This document shows, one piece after another, positions 1 through 7,084 of a stretch of DNA of 53,297 bases (its first letter is position 1; each line of letters starts with the position of its first letter). A program made the position numbers and the translations under genes. Origin of the DNA: an uncultured Lewinella sp. (GTDB taxonomy: Bacteria; Bacteroidota; Bacteroidia; Chitinophagales; Saprospiraceae); contig CAJXOS010000027.1 in NCBI GenBank assembly GCA_913057725.1, positions 1 to 53,297 on the forward strand. The letters are read 5' to 3'. The notes under the pieces were generated by a model. It did no database searches. It was not told the DNA's origin and saw only the letters and a program-made list of their open reading frames with translations.

Positions 1-45
1 CTAACCCAACTAACCCAACTAACTCAACTAATCCAACTAACCCCA
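1..45. repeat. 9-bp tandem repeat (CTAACCCAA)
   Basis: Four 9-bp units (CTAACCCAA twice, then CTAACTCAA and CTAATCCAA) and a partial fifth run up to the ferredoxin stop codon. The array is cut by the window edge, so its true length is unknown. On the minus strand it reads as G-rich TTGGGTTAG units in the 3' flank of the ferredoxin gene. A degenerate relative may lie at 25231-25297. Confidence 0.9.
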
Positions 46-49
46 CCCC

Positions 50-373
50 CTACATCTCCTCATCCTCCGGAGCCAGCTTCACCACCAGGCCATCCATTTC
101 ATCGACTAACTTAAGCTGGCAGCCCAGACGCGAGTTGTCTTCGACAAAGAAGGCTTGGTCCAACATGTCCTCCTCGTCTTCTGTCATGCTGTTGAGTTGA
201 TGGTCGGTTATCACATAACAATGGCAAGTAGAGCACAGGGCCATACCACCACAGGTTCCTTTTACCGGTAGCTCATAGGCTTTGCAAAGCTCCATGAGGT
301 TCATGTTCATGTCCGTGGGAGCATCCAATTCGTGGGGTACATCTTCCCGATCAACTACTGTTATCTTGATCAT
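50..373 (-). CDS. 2Fe-2S ferredoxin, adrenodoxin type
   Basis: Small soluble electron carrier of 107 residues. The cluster ligands are visible: C41, C47 and C50 in the pattern CxxxxxCxxC (GTCGGMALCSTC) and a fourth, C85, in RLGCQL. This spacing marks the adrenodoxin/ISC-type ferredoxins that pass electrons in Fe-S assembly or to oxygenases, rather than the plant type. Acidic stretches (TEDEED, APEDEEM) fit a surface that docks basic partners. No isc/hsc genes are in view, so the partner cannot be named. It is followed on the same strand by nothing visible except the tandem repeat, and preceded by the lrp-like gene 79 bases upstream, possibly one unit. Confidence 0.92.
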   Translation of the reverse strand: MIKITVVDREDVPHELDAPTDMNMNLMELCKAYELPVKGTCGGMALCSTCHCYVITDHQLNSMTEDEEDMLDQAFFVEDNSRLGCQLKLVDEMDGLVVKLAPEDEEM

Positions 374-452
374 GTTGCGCAGTTTGAAGGCGCAAAAATA
401 AAGTAGAATCTGGAAATAAGAATGTAATCTAAGTCACAGGCGGACAATTGCA

Positions 453-926
453 TCAATCTTCTTCAAGAATATCAAGTGGACGATCTATGCTTTCCTCCAG
501 TGAAATGAAGGTCTCTGTTCGCTGAATCCCTTTGATAGGTTGGATTTTATCGTGGAGTACATCCCGGAGGTGCGTAGTGTCTCGGCAAATGATTTTTGCG
601 AAAATGCTGTATACTCCGGTAGTGTAGTGGGCGCCGACTACTTCAGGAATCTTGGCGAGTTCGCGAGCCACATCATAGTAGAGCGAACTTTTGTCCAAAT
701 AAATGCCGAGAAAAGACACGATATCATACCCCAATTTCTCATAATTTACGTTTAGGTTATACCCTTGCACGATTCCTGCGTCTTCCAGCTTTTTCATCCG
801 TACGTGGATCGTACCTCCGGAAACGTATAGTTCTTTAGCGATTTCCGTGAAGGGTTTCTTGGAGTTGCGCATTAGAATAGAGAGAATCTTGCGGTCCAGA
901 TCGTCGATTTCTTTGTCCTTACTCAT
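453..926 (-). CDS. Lrp/AsnC family transcriptional regulator
   Basis: DNA-binding regulator of 157 residues. The N-terminal winged helix-turn-helix (about residues 7-65) begins with the family signature LDRKILSILMRNSKKPFTEI and continues through the recognition region VSGGTIHVRMKKLEDAGIV. The C-terminal half (about 70-145) is the RAM/AsnC effector domain, which binds amino acids and drives oligomerisation. The length matches the family. Such proteins often control a neighbouring gene; here the divergent neighbour is the S41 protease, 123 bases away, and the co-directional one is the ferredoxin. Regulation of either is inference only. Confidence 0.93.
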   Translation of the reverse strand: MSKDKEIDDLDRKILSILMRNSKKPFTEIAKELYVSGGTIHVRMKKLEDAGIVQGYNLNVNYEKLGYDIVSFLGIYLDKSSLYYDVARELAKIPEVVGAHYTTGVYSIFAKIICRDTTHLRDVLHDKIQPIKGIQRTETFISLEESIDRPLDILEED

Positions 927-1023
927 GCTGATAAATTCTGCTTCAAGCGACTAAAGCTGGTGATTGCTAACAGAACAATATCTGTATTTTTTTGTATAAA
1001 TTACATCTTTTACCTGCGGAGTA

Positions 1024-1031
1024 TATATTTG
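1024..1031 (+). promoter_or_regulatory. Bacteroidota -7 box of the S41 protease gene
   Basis: TATATTTG matches the TAnnTTTG consensus of the Bacteroidota primary sigma factor. The -33 element is weak: TTAC lies 19 bases upstream. A start site near 1038 would leave about 12 bases of leader before the ATG at 1050, and it rules out the longer reading frame that begins at 960. Confidence 0.6.
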
Positions 1032-1049
1032 CGCTTTAATCAGAAGTTC

Positions 1050-2723
1050 ATGTCGAATCAGGATAACGCATTATTGAAAAAAGTGGCAGTTTGGTTGCCC
1101 CTCCTTTTGGCTACAGCGCTGGCGATAGGGATGTTTATTGGATTACGCTTTCAATCCTCCTCACCCACTACCGTAATTTCCAGTAGTGATCTGGCTAATC
1201 TTCATCGAGGACTAGCCGGCCAAGGTAAAATAGAAGAACTACTTCGCTACATCGATGCCAAGTATGTTGAGGATGCGGATAAAGATGTGATGATTGACAA
1301 AGCGATTGATGCTGTCCTGGGCGAACTAGATCCACATAGTAATTATATCTCTGCTGAAGATCTTATTGCCATCAATGAGCAGCTGGAAGGTAATTTTGAT
1401 GGAATTGGCGTCGAGTTTATGATTCTTGATGATACGATTGTAGTTGTTACTCCGCTAGCAGGCGGCCCATCTGAGGCGGTTGGTATTCGCGCTGGTGATA
1501 AGATCGTCGCTATCGAAGATTCAATTGTAGCAGGAATGCAACTCGATACGCGTGATATATTCTCGCTTTTGCGTGGTGAAAAAGGTACAGAAGTTAATGT
1601 AGGTATTAAGCGCTACGGTGAAGATGACTTGCTGGACTTCACCATCACTCGTGATAAGATTCCTGTGCATAGTGTTGATGTGGCTATGATGCTGGACGAG
1701 AAAACAGGCTTCATCAAGGTTAATCGTTTCAGTGCCACTACCTATGATGAATTCGTACAGTCACTGCAGAAGCTTGTGGAAGAACATGAGATGCAGGATT
1801 TAGTGGTGGACCTACGTCATAATCCAGGCGGTTATCTCACGCAAGCCACAAACATGCTGAGTCAATTGTTCCCTGATAAAGGAAAGCTACTCGTCTATAC
1901 CGAAGGCCGTACCGTTAAGCGTACCGAGTACTCTACGAATGGTCGTCCTTTCTACAATATTGGTGAGGTAGTCATCCTTATCGATGAGAGCTCTGCTTCA
2001 GCTAGTGAAATTATGGCAGGGGCTATTCAGGATCATGATCGTGGAGTGTTGGTTGGACGCCGGTCTTTTGGCAAAGGCTTAGTACAAGAACAATATCCAC
2101 TTCGCGATGGCTCCGCTTTGCGGTTGACGGTAGCTCGCTATTACACACCATCGGGTCGATGTATCCAAAAGGATTATGAGAACGGTGACGAAGCGACCTA
2201 TGATCGTGATGTAGAGGATCGTTACTTAAATGGCGAACTCTCCGAAGAAGACAATATCGCTATCGCTGATAGCACACGCTTCTATACCGATAATGGACAC
2301 GTAGTTTATGGTGGAGGTGGTGTTACACCAGATGTGTTCGTTCCACTAGATACTTTCCTGCTTCGGGAAGATTACCTGCGCTGGCGCCAATATGCAGCTG
2401 GCTTTATCTTCCGCTATAGCGAGCAAAATCCTGACTTGGCCGACCAGTATGATCTGGAGGGCTTCGTGGCTAATTATCGAGTGCCTGCTTCTGTATACTC
2501 AGATTACCTGGATTATGCGAAGGAGCAAGGAGAAGAGAGTCCTTTGCCGTCGAATAGTCGTGTAGTTAGTGAACTTAAGCGTTTTCTGAAAGCACGTCTG
2601 GCTCGGCAGCTCTACAACACGGAAGGTTTCTTCGCTGTGTGGAATGGCCAAGATGATATGGTGCAGGAAGCACTTCGCATCCTCCGGACAGATAATCCAT
2701 TAGCAGCAGCTCGGGAGCAATAG
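1050..2723 (+). CDS. S41 family C-terminal-processing peptidase (CtpA/Prc-like)
   Basis: Serine protease of 557 residues that trims or degrades proteins in the periplasm. It is anchored by one N-terminal membrane segment (about residues 11-30, VAVWLPLLLATALAIGMFIG). A PDZ domain follows (about 120-200, GIRAGDKIVAIED). The catalytic core carries the Ser-Lys dyad in SSASASE (S317) and RRSFGKGLVQ (K342), the 25-residue spacing expected of CtpA/Prc. A C-terminal extension of about 150 residues is common in Bacteroidota homologues. The start at 1050 is chosen because the frame upstream to 960 would include the promoter and lacks a plausible signal. It is transcribed divergently from the lrp-like gene. 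Confidence 0.95.
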   Translation: MSNQDNALLKKVAVWLPLLLATALAIGMFIGLRFQSSSPTTVISSSDLANLHRGLAGQGKIEELLRYIDAKYVEDADKDVMIDKAIDAVLGELDPHSNYISAEDLIAINEQLEGNFDGIGVEFMILDDTIVVVTPLAGGPSEAVGIRAGDKIVAIEDSIVAGMQLDTRDIFSLLRGEKGTEVNVGIKRYGEDDLLDFTITRDKIPVHSVDVAMMLDEKTGFIKVNRFSATTYDEFVQSLQKLVEEHEMQDLVVDLRHNPGGYLTQATNMLSQLFPDKGKLLVYTEGRTVKRTEYSTNGRPFYNIGEVVILIDESSASASEIMAGAIQDHDRGVLVGRRSFGKGLVQEQYPLRDGSALRLTVARYYTPSGRCIQKDYENGDEATYDRDVEDRYLNGELSEEDNIAIADSTRFYTDNGHVVYGGGGVTPDVFVPLDTFLLREDYLRWRQYAAGFIFRYSEQNPDLADQYDLEGFVANYRVPASVYSDYLDYAKEQGEESPLPSNSRVVSELKRFLKARLARQLYNTEGFFAVWNGQDDMVQEALRILRTDNPLAAAREQ

Positions 2724-2741
2724 ATTTCGTTGAGCAATCAA

Positions 2742-2767
2742 ACTAATCTAGCAATCCCCAGATTAGT
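2742..2767. terminator. Hairpin between convergent S41 protease and era
   Basis: A perfect 8-bp stem (ACTAATCT / AGATTAGT) with a 10-base loop. It lies between two convergent genes and overlaps the era stop codon at 2763-2765. There is no clear T-run on either side, so termination is plausible but not certain. Confidence 0.55.
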
Positions 2768-3653
2768 ACCCAAAGCGTTTGAGCCATTGATCATCGTCGC
2801 GCCAATTGTCGCGTACTTTGACGTGGAGGTCCAGAAAGACTTTTGTTTCGAGGAAAGTCTCTAGCGCCTTGCGTGCATCGGTACCAAGTTGTTTGATGGA
2901 ACTACCGCCTTTTCCGATAATAATGCTCTTTTGAGTAGGACGCATTACGTATATCTCTGCGCGAATGCGGATGAGGTCATCTCCTTTTTTGGTCTTTGTT
3001 TCTTTGAAAGACTCCACACCTACCTCTACAGAGTAAGGAATTTCCTGATGGTAATTCTCTAAGATCTTCTCCCGAATGATCTCACTCACGAAGAAGCGCT
3101 CCGGCCGATCCGTAAGTTGATCTTTCGGATAGTAGGCAGGCCCTTCCGGTAGATTCTCAATGACGGTTTTGAGTAAGCCATCCGTACCTTGTTTATGGAG
3201 GGCAGCAATAGGGAAGATGCCAGCAAGGTTTAGTCGATTTTGCCAGGTCTCAATCTGCTTGATGATAGTAGCCTGGTCGGATAGATCTATTTTGTTTAGG
3301 ATAAGGTATACCGGAGCCTTACTGTTACTAAGCTGCTGTACGATTGGGTCGTCGTCCTCGTATTCTTCATCCGCCCCCACCACGAATAGCATCATATCAG
3401 CATCCTCAAAAGTGGAGTCCACAAAACGGTTCATGGCCTCCTGCATCTTGTATGCTGGATCTTTGATCACACCTGGAGTATCACTAAAGACAATCTGAAA
3501 GTCTTCTCCACTCAATAATCCAATAATACGATGCCGCGTTGTCTGCGGCTTGGCCGTGATAATCGACATGCGCTCACCTACTAGCGCGTTCATCAAAGTG
3601 GACTTTCCGGCATTGGGCCGGCCAATAATATTTACAAAACCTGATCGGTGCAT
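2763..3653 (-). CDS. era: GTPase Era
   Basis: Ribosome-assembly GTPase of 296 residues that binds the 3' end of 16S rRNA during 30S maturation. The GTPase motifs appear in order: G1 GRPNAGKST (about residue 11), the switch region KPQTTRHRI, G3 DTPG, and G4 NKID. The C-terminal KH RNA-binding domain (about 200-290) contains IIIGKGGSSIKQLG. The length equals the family norm. The gene converges on the S41 protease; its own -7 box is probably TAACTTTG at 3689-3682 on the minus strand. Confidence 0.98.
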   Translation of the reverse strand: MHRSGFVNIIGRPNAGKSTLMNALVGERMSIITAKPQTTRHRIIGLLSGEDFQIVFSDTPGVIKDPAYKMQEAMNRFVDSTFEDADMMLFVVGADEEYEDDDPIVQQLSNSKAPVYLILNKIDLSDQATIIKQIETWQNRLNLAGIFPIAALHKQGTDGLLKTVIENLPEGPAYYPKDQLTDRPERFFVSEIIREKILENYHQEIPYSVEVGVESFKETKTKKGDDLIRIRAEIYVMRPTQKSIIIGKGGSSIKQLGTDARKALETFLETKVFLDLHVKVRDNWRDDDQWLKRFGY

Positions 3654-3681
3654 CTAGTGTCTTTAATGATGTGAATGGGCG

Positions 3682-3689
3682 CAAAGTTA
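3682..3689 (-). promoter_or_regulatory. Putative -7 box of era
   Basis: Read on the minus strand this is TAACTTTG, matching TAnnTTTG, about 30 bases upstream of the era start codon. No convincing -33 element was seen. The rest of the gap 3654-3909 shows nothing further beyond a weak TATCTTCG at 3886 ahead of the next plus-strand gene. Confidence 0.45.
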
Positions 3690-3909
3690 CATAAATCCCT
3701 TTCGGAGATTGCCGATAAAGTATTTCGCCGCAACTAATTTGAATATCTACTTGTAGATAAGCCCTAACTCAGGATTCGATGAGGTTGGTATCGATAACGA
3801 ACGTAAGTTGTTTGTTAGAGCTTCTAGCTCGCGATATGCTATTCTAATCGAGCATACATGGAAGTTGGTGAACACCAAAATTCCCTATCTTCGCTGCAAA
3901 AGAAACCAC

Positions 3910-4344
3910 ATGTATAAAATGCTACTCCACGCCCATTCCGGCTTACGCTGGTTGGTGCTTTTATTCCTAGTTCTGGCCATTGCAACCGCTTGGTCTAATT
4001 GGTCAAAGAAAGCTGATTATCCAGCAGGGAAAATGCCTTTGCTTGGGCTGATTTTTACCCATGTCCAATTGGTTTTGGGTTTTATCCTTTACTTCATTAG
4101 TCCAAAAGTTCAGTTCGCTTCTGGTGTGATGAAAGATAGTATGCTACGTTTTTACACCGTTGAACACATCAGTTTGATGCTAATTGCGATAGTGCTGATT
4201 ACTATGGGGTACAGCAAGGCCAAGCGCCAAACAGAGAAGGCACGTGGACATAAGACAATCTATACCTTCTACTTAATAGGATTGATCTTGATCTTAGCAA
4301 GTATACCTTGGCCGTTCCGAAACTTGGGTGCAGGCTGGTTCTAA
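3910..4344 (+). CDS. Four-helix membrane protein, cytochrome-b561-like
   Basis: 144-residue integral membrane protein with four predicted helices (about residues 11-28, 40-60, 77-97 and 114-134). Histidines sit at or within the first three helices (LLHAHSGLRW, IFTHVQLVLG, YTVEHISLM), the arrangement expected of haem-b ligands. Similar Bacteroidota proteins are commonly labelled 'cytochrome B'. I infer a small haem-binding electron-transfer protein; haem binding is not proven by sequence. The start at 3910 is chosen over 3808 because the upstream extension has no membrane-protein character and the ATG directly precedes the hydrophobic N-terminus. Confidence 0.75.
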   Translation: MYKMLLHAHSGLRWLVLLFLVLAIATAWSNWSKKADYPAGKMPLLGLIFTHVQLVLGFILYFISPKVQFASGVMKDSMLRFYTVEHISLMLIAIVLITMGYSKAKRQTEKARGHKTIYTFYLIGLILILASIPWPFRNLGAGWF

Positions 4345-4370
4345 GGAATAGCGCCTGTTAAGGCAAGGAT

Positions 4371-4410
4371 AGCGTCTGTTGGTTATGTATCAACAGGCGC
4401 TTTCCTTTTA
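4371..4410 (+). terminator. Intrinsic terminator after the cytochrome-b-like gene
   Basis: AGCGTCTGTT (4371-4380) pairs with AACAGGCGCT (4392-4401) over 10 bp with one G-U pair, followed by TTTCCTTTT. A second copy of the left arm, AGCGCCTGTT at 4350-4359, can pair perfectly with the same right arm, so two alternative hairpins exist. Confidence 0.8.
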
Positions 4411-4535
4411 ATAGGGATCAGGATTTCCATGGATTACCTATATTGACTAACGCTAGAGAGTGATTTGTCAGTCATCTTGAATGATTAATATTGACCCTGG
4501 TTGGAAAACGGACATAAAACAGTATCGAAATATAA

Positions 4536-5720
4536 GTGAGGGCTATCTTCATTATTGCTGGCTTAGCTGTTCTACTAAGTGCCTGTGCAAATACAGGGAA
4601 GGACGCAGAACACGCTATCTTTAATATTGACTTGGTCCAGGAGGTGCCTGCCGACCATAAAGTTCCAATGGTATTCCAGGTGCTAACATCAGACACCTTC
4701 CAAGCATATCCTGGCCGTATAGAAAGACGTGGCGGGTATTCCATTTCTTTTCCAAAGCATTCTTTCGAACTTGACCTGGAACGAGATATTTCTTTAGCCG
4801 GGTTGCCGGCAGATGATGACTGGATTCTCAATGCCAACTATATTGATAAGACGTTTCTACGCCACGTGCTTTCGTACGATCTGTTTCGAGATATGTCAAC
4901 TCACCATGAAGCTCCTCAGTGTAGTTATGTTGAACTGCGCCTCAATGGACGATACCAAGGACTATACGTATTAATGGAGAAGTTAGACAGGTCCAGTCTC
5001 GGAATCAACAGTCGAGATCCTGAGGCCTGTGTGTTCAAAGAACCGCCCATTTTCATCCCTGACCTGAGCAACTTTCGGCCGCAATACGGAGACAACTATT
5101 ATCAGCAAACGTATCCGGATAAAGCAGTAGATGACCGCACTGGGTTTATCTATGACATTCGCATGCTGGTAGCTGATACTCCTGATAGCATATTTATGGA
5201 TCGGGTAGGGGAGGCCTTCGACTTAGAAAATATCATAGATTGGCATCTTTTGCTACTACTGTCCAATAATAGCGATGGTCTCAAGAAGAACTTCTATCTG
5301 TACAAGCAAGGGGCGGATACTCCGCTTCGAGTCGCACCTTGGGATTATGATCATTCTTTTGGAAGAGATGGGGATAATGAGAAAAACTTGGATCGCTGGA
5401 TCGACTGCAGGCGCTCACTCCTATTTGACCGCCTCTTAGATCAACCACTTTATTGGCAAGCATTGCAGAATCGCTGGTGGGGCCTTAACGAGGAGGGGAT
5501 ACTTAGTCTTGATGGGCTTTTGCAACGAGTGGACAGCTACCTACCCATTCTCACTCCACTTGTTGGTCCAAACTTCATTCGTTGGCCGCTTGATGGCCCG
5601 GTATATTATGACGGGAACGATTTCATTACTGAAATTGCTTTAATGGAAGAGTATTTGGTGCTAAGACATCAAATGTTGACCACCTATTTTGCTCCAAATG
5701 GCTCTTCACCCCCACAATAA
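4536..5720 (+). CDS. CotH-family lipoprotein (atypical kinase fold)
   Basis: 394-residue predicted lipoprotein. The N-terminus ends in a lipobox (VLLSAC, Cys17), placing it on a periplasmic or outer membrane face. The rest follows the CotH kinase family: RHVLSYDLFRDM, YVELRLNGRYQGLYVLMEKL near residues 125-150, and the metal-binding signature APWDYDHSFG near residue 270. In Bacillus, CotH phosphorylates spore-coat proteins; in Bacteroidota the substrates are unknown. The start is GTG at 4536, directly before the signal sequence; there is no ATG in a suitable place. It lies alone between a terminator and the rpsL promoter. Confidence 0.88.
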   Translation: MRAIFIIAGLAVLLSACANTGKDAEHAIFNIDLVQEVPADHKVPMVFQVLTSDTFQAYPGRIERRGGYSISFPKHSFELDLERDISLAGLPADDDWILNANYIDKTFLRHVLSYDLFRDMSTHHEAPQCSYVELRLNGRYQGLYVLMEKLDRSSLGINSRDPEACVFKEPPIFIPDLSNFRPQYGDNYYQQTYPDKAVDDRTGFIYDIRMLVADTPDSIFMDRVGEAFDLENIIDWHLLLLLSNNSDGLKKNFYLYKQGADTPLRVAPWDYDHSFGRDGDNEKNLDRWIDCRRSLLFDRLLDQPLYWQALQNRWWGLNEEGILSLDGLLQRVDSYLPILTPLVGPNFIRWPLDGPVYYDGNDFITEIALMEEYLVLRHQMLTTYFAPNGSSPPQ

Positions 5721-5914
5721 GATGCTTTGCCAAGAATCAGTTAAGACCAGTTTTGCGATTTAACAACAAAATCATGAAGAAATTCTATTGGCAATTTTGA
5801 GATCGATTGCAAATATTATTCTCCGATTTTTCCCTTTTACCAATGTGCCAATCCGTGTAGGAGAACTGCCGCCTACCTGGCGGGAATTTCTCTCCGCTAA
5901 AAAGTGTTTTACCC

Positions 5915-5946
5915 TTTTGGTTTTCAAAGAATAAAGCGTACCTTTG
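5915..5946 (+). promoter_or_regulatory. Promoter of the str-S10-spc-alpha cluster
   Basis: TTTTG (5915-5919), a 19-base spacer, then TACCTTTG (5939-5946). This is a near-perfect Bacteroidota promoter and the best in the window. The start site should fall near 5953, so the transcript would begin in or next to GCTTTTTCG, a sequence also found at the rplP promoter. Confidence 0.85.
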
Positions 5947-5953
5947 CATTCGC

Positions 5954-6105
5954 TTTTTCGCAGGGGATGGGGAAGTTGTGTTCCAACCAGCTCATTTCCT
6001 GAAGACATACCGGAGATTGGATCCTGAAAAATTCAAGACCTGGTGTAGGCCTCTGGCAAGACCGAGGAACTGTAAAAAGTGACCTTTTTTAAATTAAGAA
6101 AGCGT
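5954..6105 (+). promoter_or_regulatory. rpsL 5' leader
   Basis: About 150 bases of untranslated leader between the promoter and the rpsL ATG. It includes a repeated CAAGACC (6032 region and 6055 region) and a short CCTC/GAGG stem near the 3' end. No clear terminator was found. Upstream, 5721-5914 shows nothing convincing; the minus-strand frame at 5772-6008 crosses the promoter and looks non-coding. Confidence 0.45.
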
Positions 6106-6480
6106 ATGCCTACTATTAATCAACTTGTGCGCAAGGGCCGCACTCAAATTGTGACCAAGAGCAAGTCACGTGCATTGGACTCTTGTCCACAGAAGCGCGG
6201 GGTTTGTACTCGTGTTTACACTACTACGCCAAAGAAGCCGAACTCAGCTCTTCGTAAAGTAGCTAAGGTTCGTCTTACTAATGGTATCGAGGTAATTGCC
6301 TACATCCCTGGTGAGGGCCATAACCTACAAGAGCACTCAATCGTACTTATCCGTGGTGGTCGTGTTAAGGACCTTCCTGGTGTACGTTACACTATTGTAC
6401 GTGGTGCCCTGGATACTGCTGGTGTTAACGATCGCAGACAATCTCGCTCTAAGTACGGTACTAAACGTCCTAGGAGCTAA
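6106..6480 (+). CDS. rpsL: 30S ribosomal protein S12
   Basis: Decoding-centre protein, 124 residues, the usual length. It shows the conserved loop [12 protein letters not shown] and the PGVRY loop near residue 90. Both lysines known from streptomycin resistance are wild type. One oddity: the histidine after PGVRY in E. coli is threonine here ([10 protein letters not shown]). The start is the ATG at 6106 ([11 protein letters not shown]); the in-frame GTG at 6079 would add nine non-conserved residues. First gene of the ribosomal cluster. Confidence 0.98.
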   Translation: MPTINQLVRKGRTQIVTKSKSRALDSCPQKRGVCTRVYTTTPKKPNSALRKVAKVRLTNGIEVIAYIPGEGHNLQEHSIVLIRGGRVKDLPGVRYTIVRGALDTAGVNDRRQSRSKYGTKRPRS

Positions 6481-6571
6481 TATTAATTACGTTTCCTTAT
6501 CCATTCGGTGAATAACTGGATGGATTGCCGCTTTTAGAGCACATTGGCAGAAACCGCTAATAAAGAGAACA

Positions 6572-7039
6572 ATGAGGAAAAGAAAGCCAAAATTGCGAGT
6601 TATTGCTCCGGACCCACGCTACGGTGATCCGATGGTAACTCAGTTCGTCAATATGATGATGTTGCAAGGCAAGAAGAGTGTTGCCTTCAAAGTATTCTAT
6701 GACGCAATGGATATAATCAAAGAGCGTAGTGATGGTGACGAGCACGCTGTGTGGAAGAAAGCATTGAACAATGCTATGCCACAAGTGGAAGTTCGTTCTC
6801 GCCGTATCGGTGGTGCTACTTTCCAGATCCCAACCGAAATCCGTGCTAAGCGTAAATTGTCTATCGGCATGAAGTGGTTGATCCGCTTCGCACGCATGCG
6901 CTCAGGTAAAGGGATGGCTGAGAAGATGGCTGCTGAGCTACTAGCTGCAAGCAAAGGTGAAGGTGCTGCTGTTAAGCGTAAGGAAGATACGCACCGTATG
7001 GCAGAATCTAACCGTGCCTTCGCACACTTCCGTGTATAA
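6572..7039 (+). CDS. rpsG: 30S ribosomal protein S7
   Basis: Primary 16S rRNA binder that starts assembly of the 30S head, 155 residues. It contains the typical MMLQGKKSVAFKVFYDAMD region and the C-terminal DTHRMAESNRAFAHFRV. It follows rpsL by 91 bases and precedes fusA by 45, the classic str order. The rpsL-rpsG gap holds a weak stem around ATTCGGTGAAT but nothing clear. Confidence 0.98.
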   Translation: MRKRKPKLRVIAPDPRYGDPMVTQFVNMMMLQGKKSVAFKVFYDAMDIIKERSDGDEHAVWKKALNNAMPQVEVRSRRIGGATFQIPTEIRAKRKLSIGMKWLIRFARMRSGKGMAEKMAAELLAASKGEGAAVKRKEDTHRMAESNRAFAHFRV

Positions 7040-7084
7040 TTCTATTGAACATTAACAATTATAACGCCCGAACAGGGATTGATC

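Noticed and set aside
960..1049. Longer N-terminus of the S41 protease
   Set aside because: The extension covers the TATATTTG promoter box, and the ATG at 1050 directly precedes a proper membrane anchor.
4472..4837. Minus-strand frame opposite the CotH-family gene
   Set aside because: It overlaps a well-supported gene and has no recognisable features.
5772..6008. Minus-strand open frame of 78 codons upstream of rpsL
   Set aside because: It crosses the near-consensus rpsL promoter, has no signal or domain, and is Ser/Arg-rich as in non-coding spacer.
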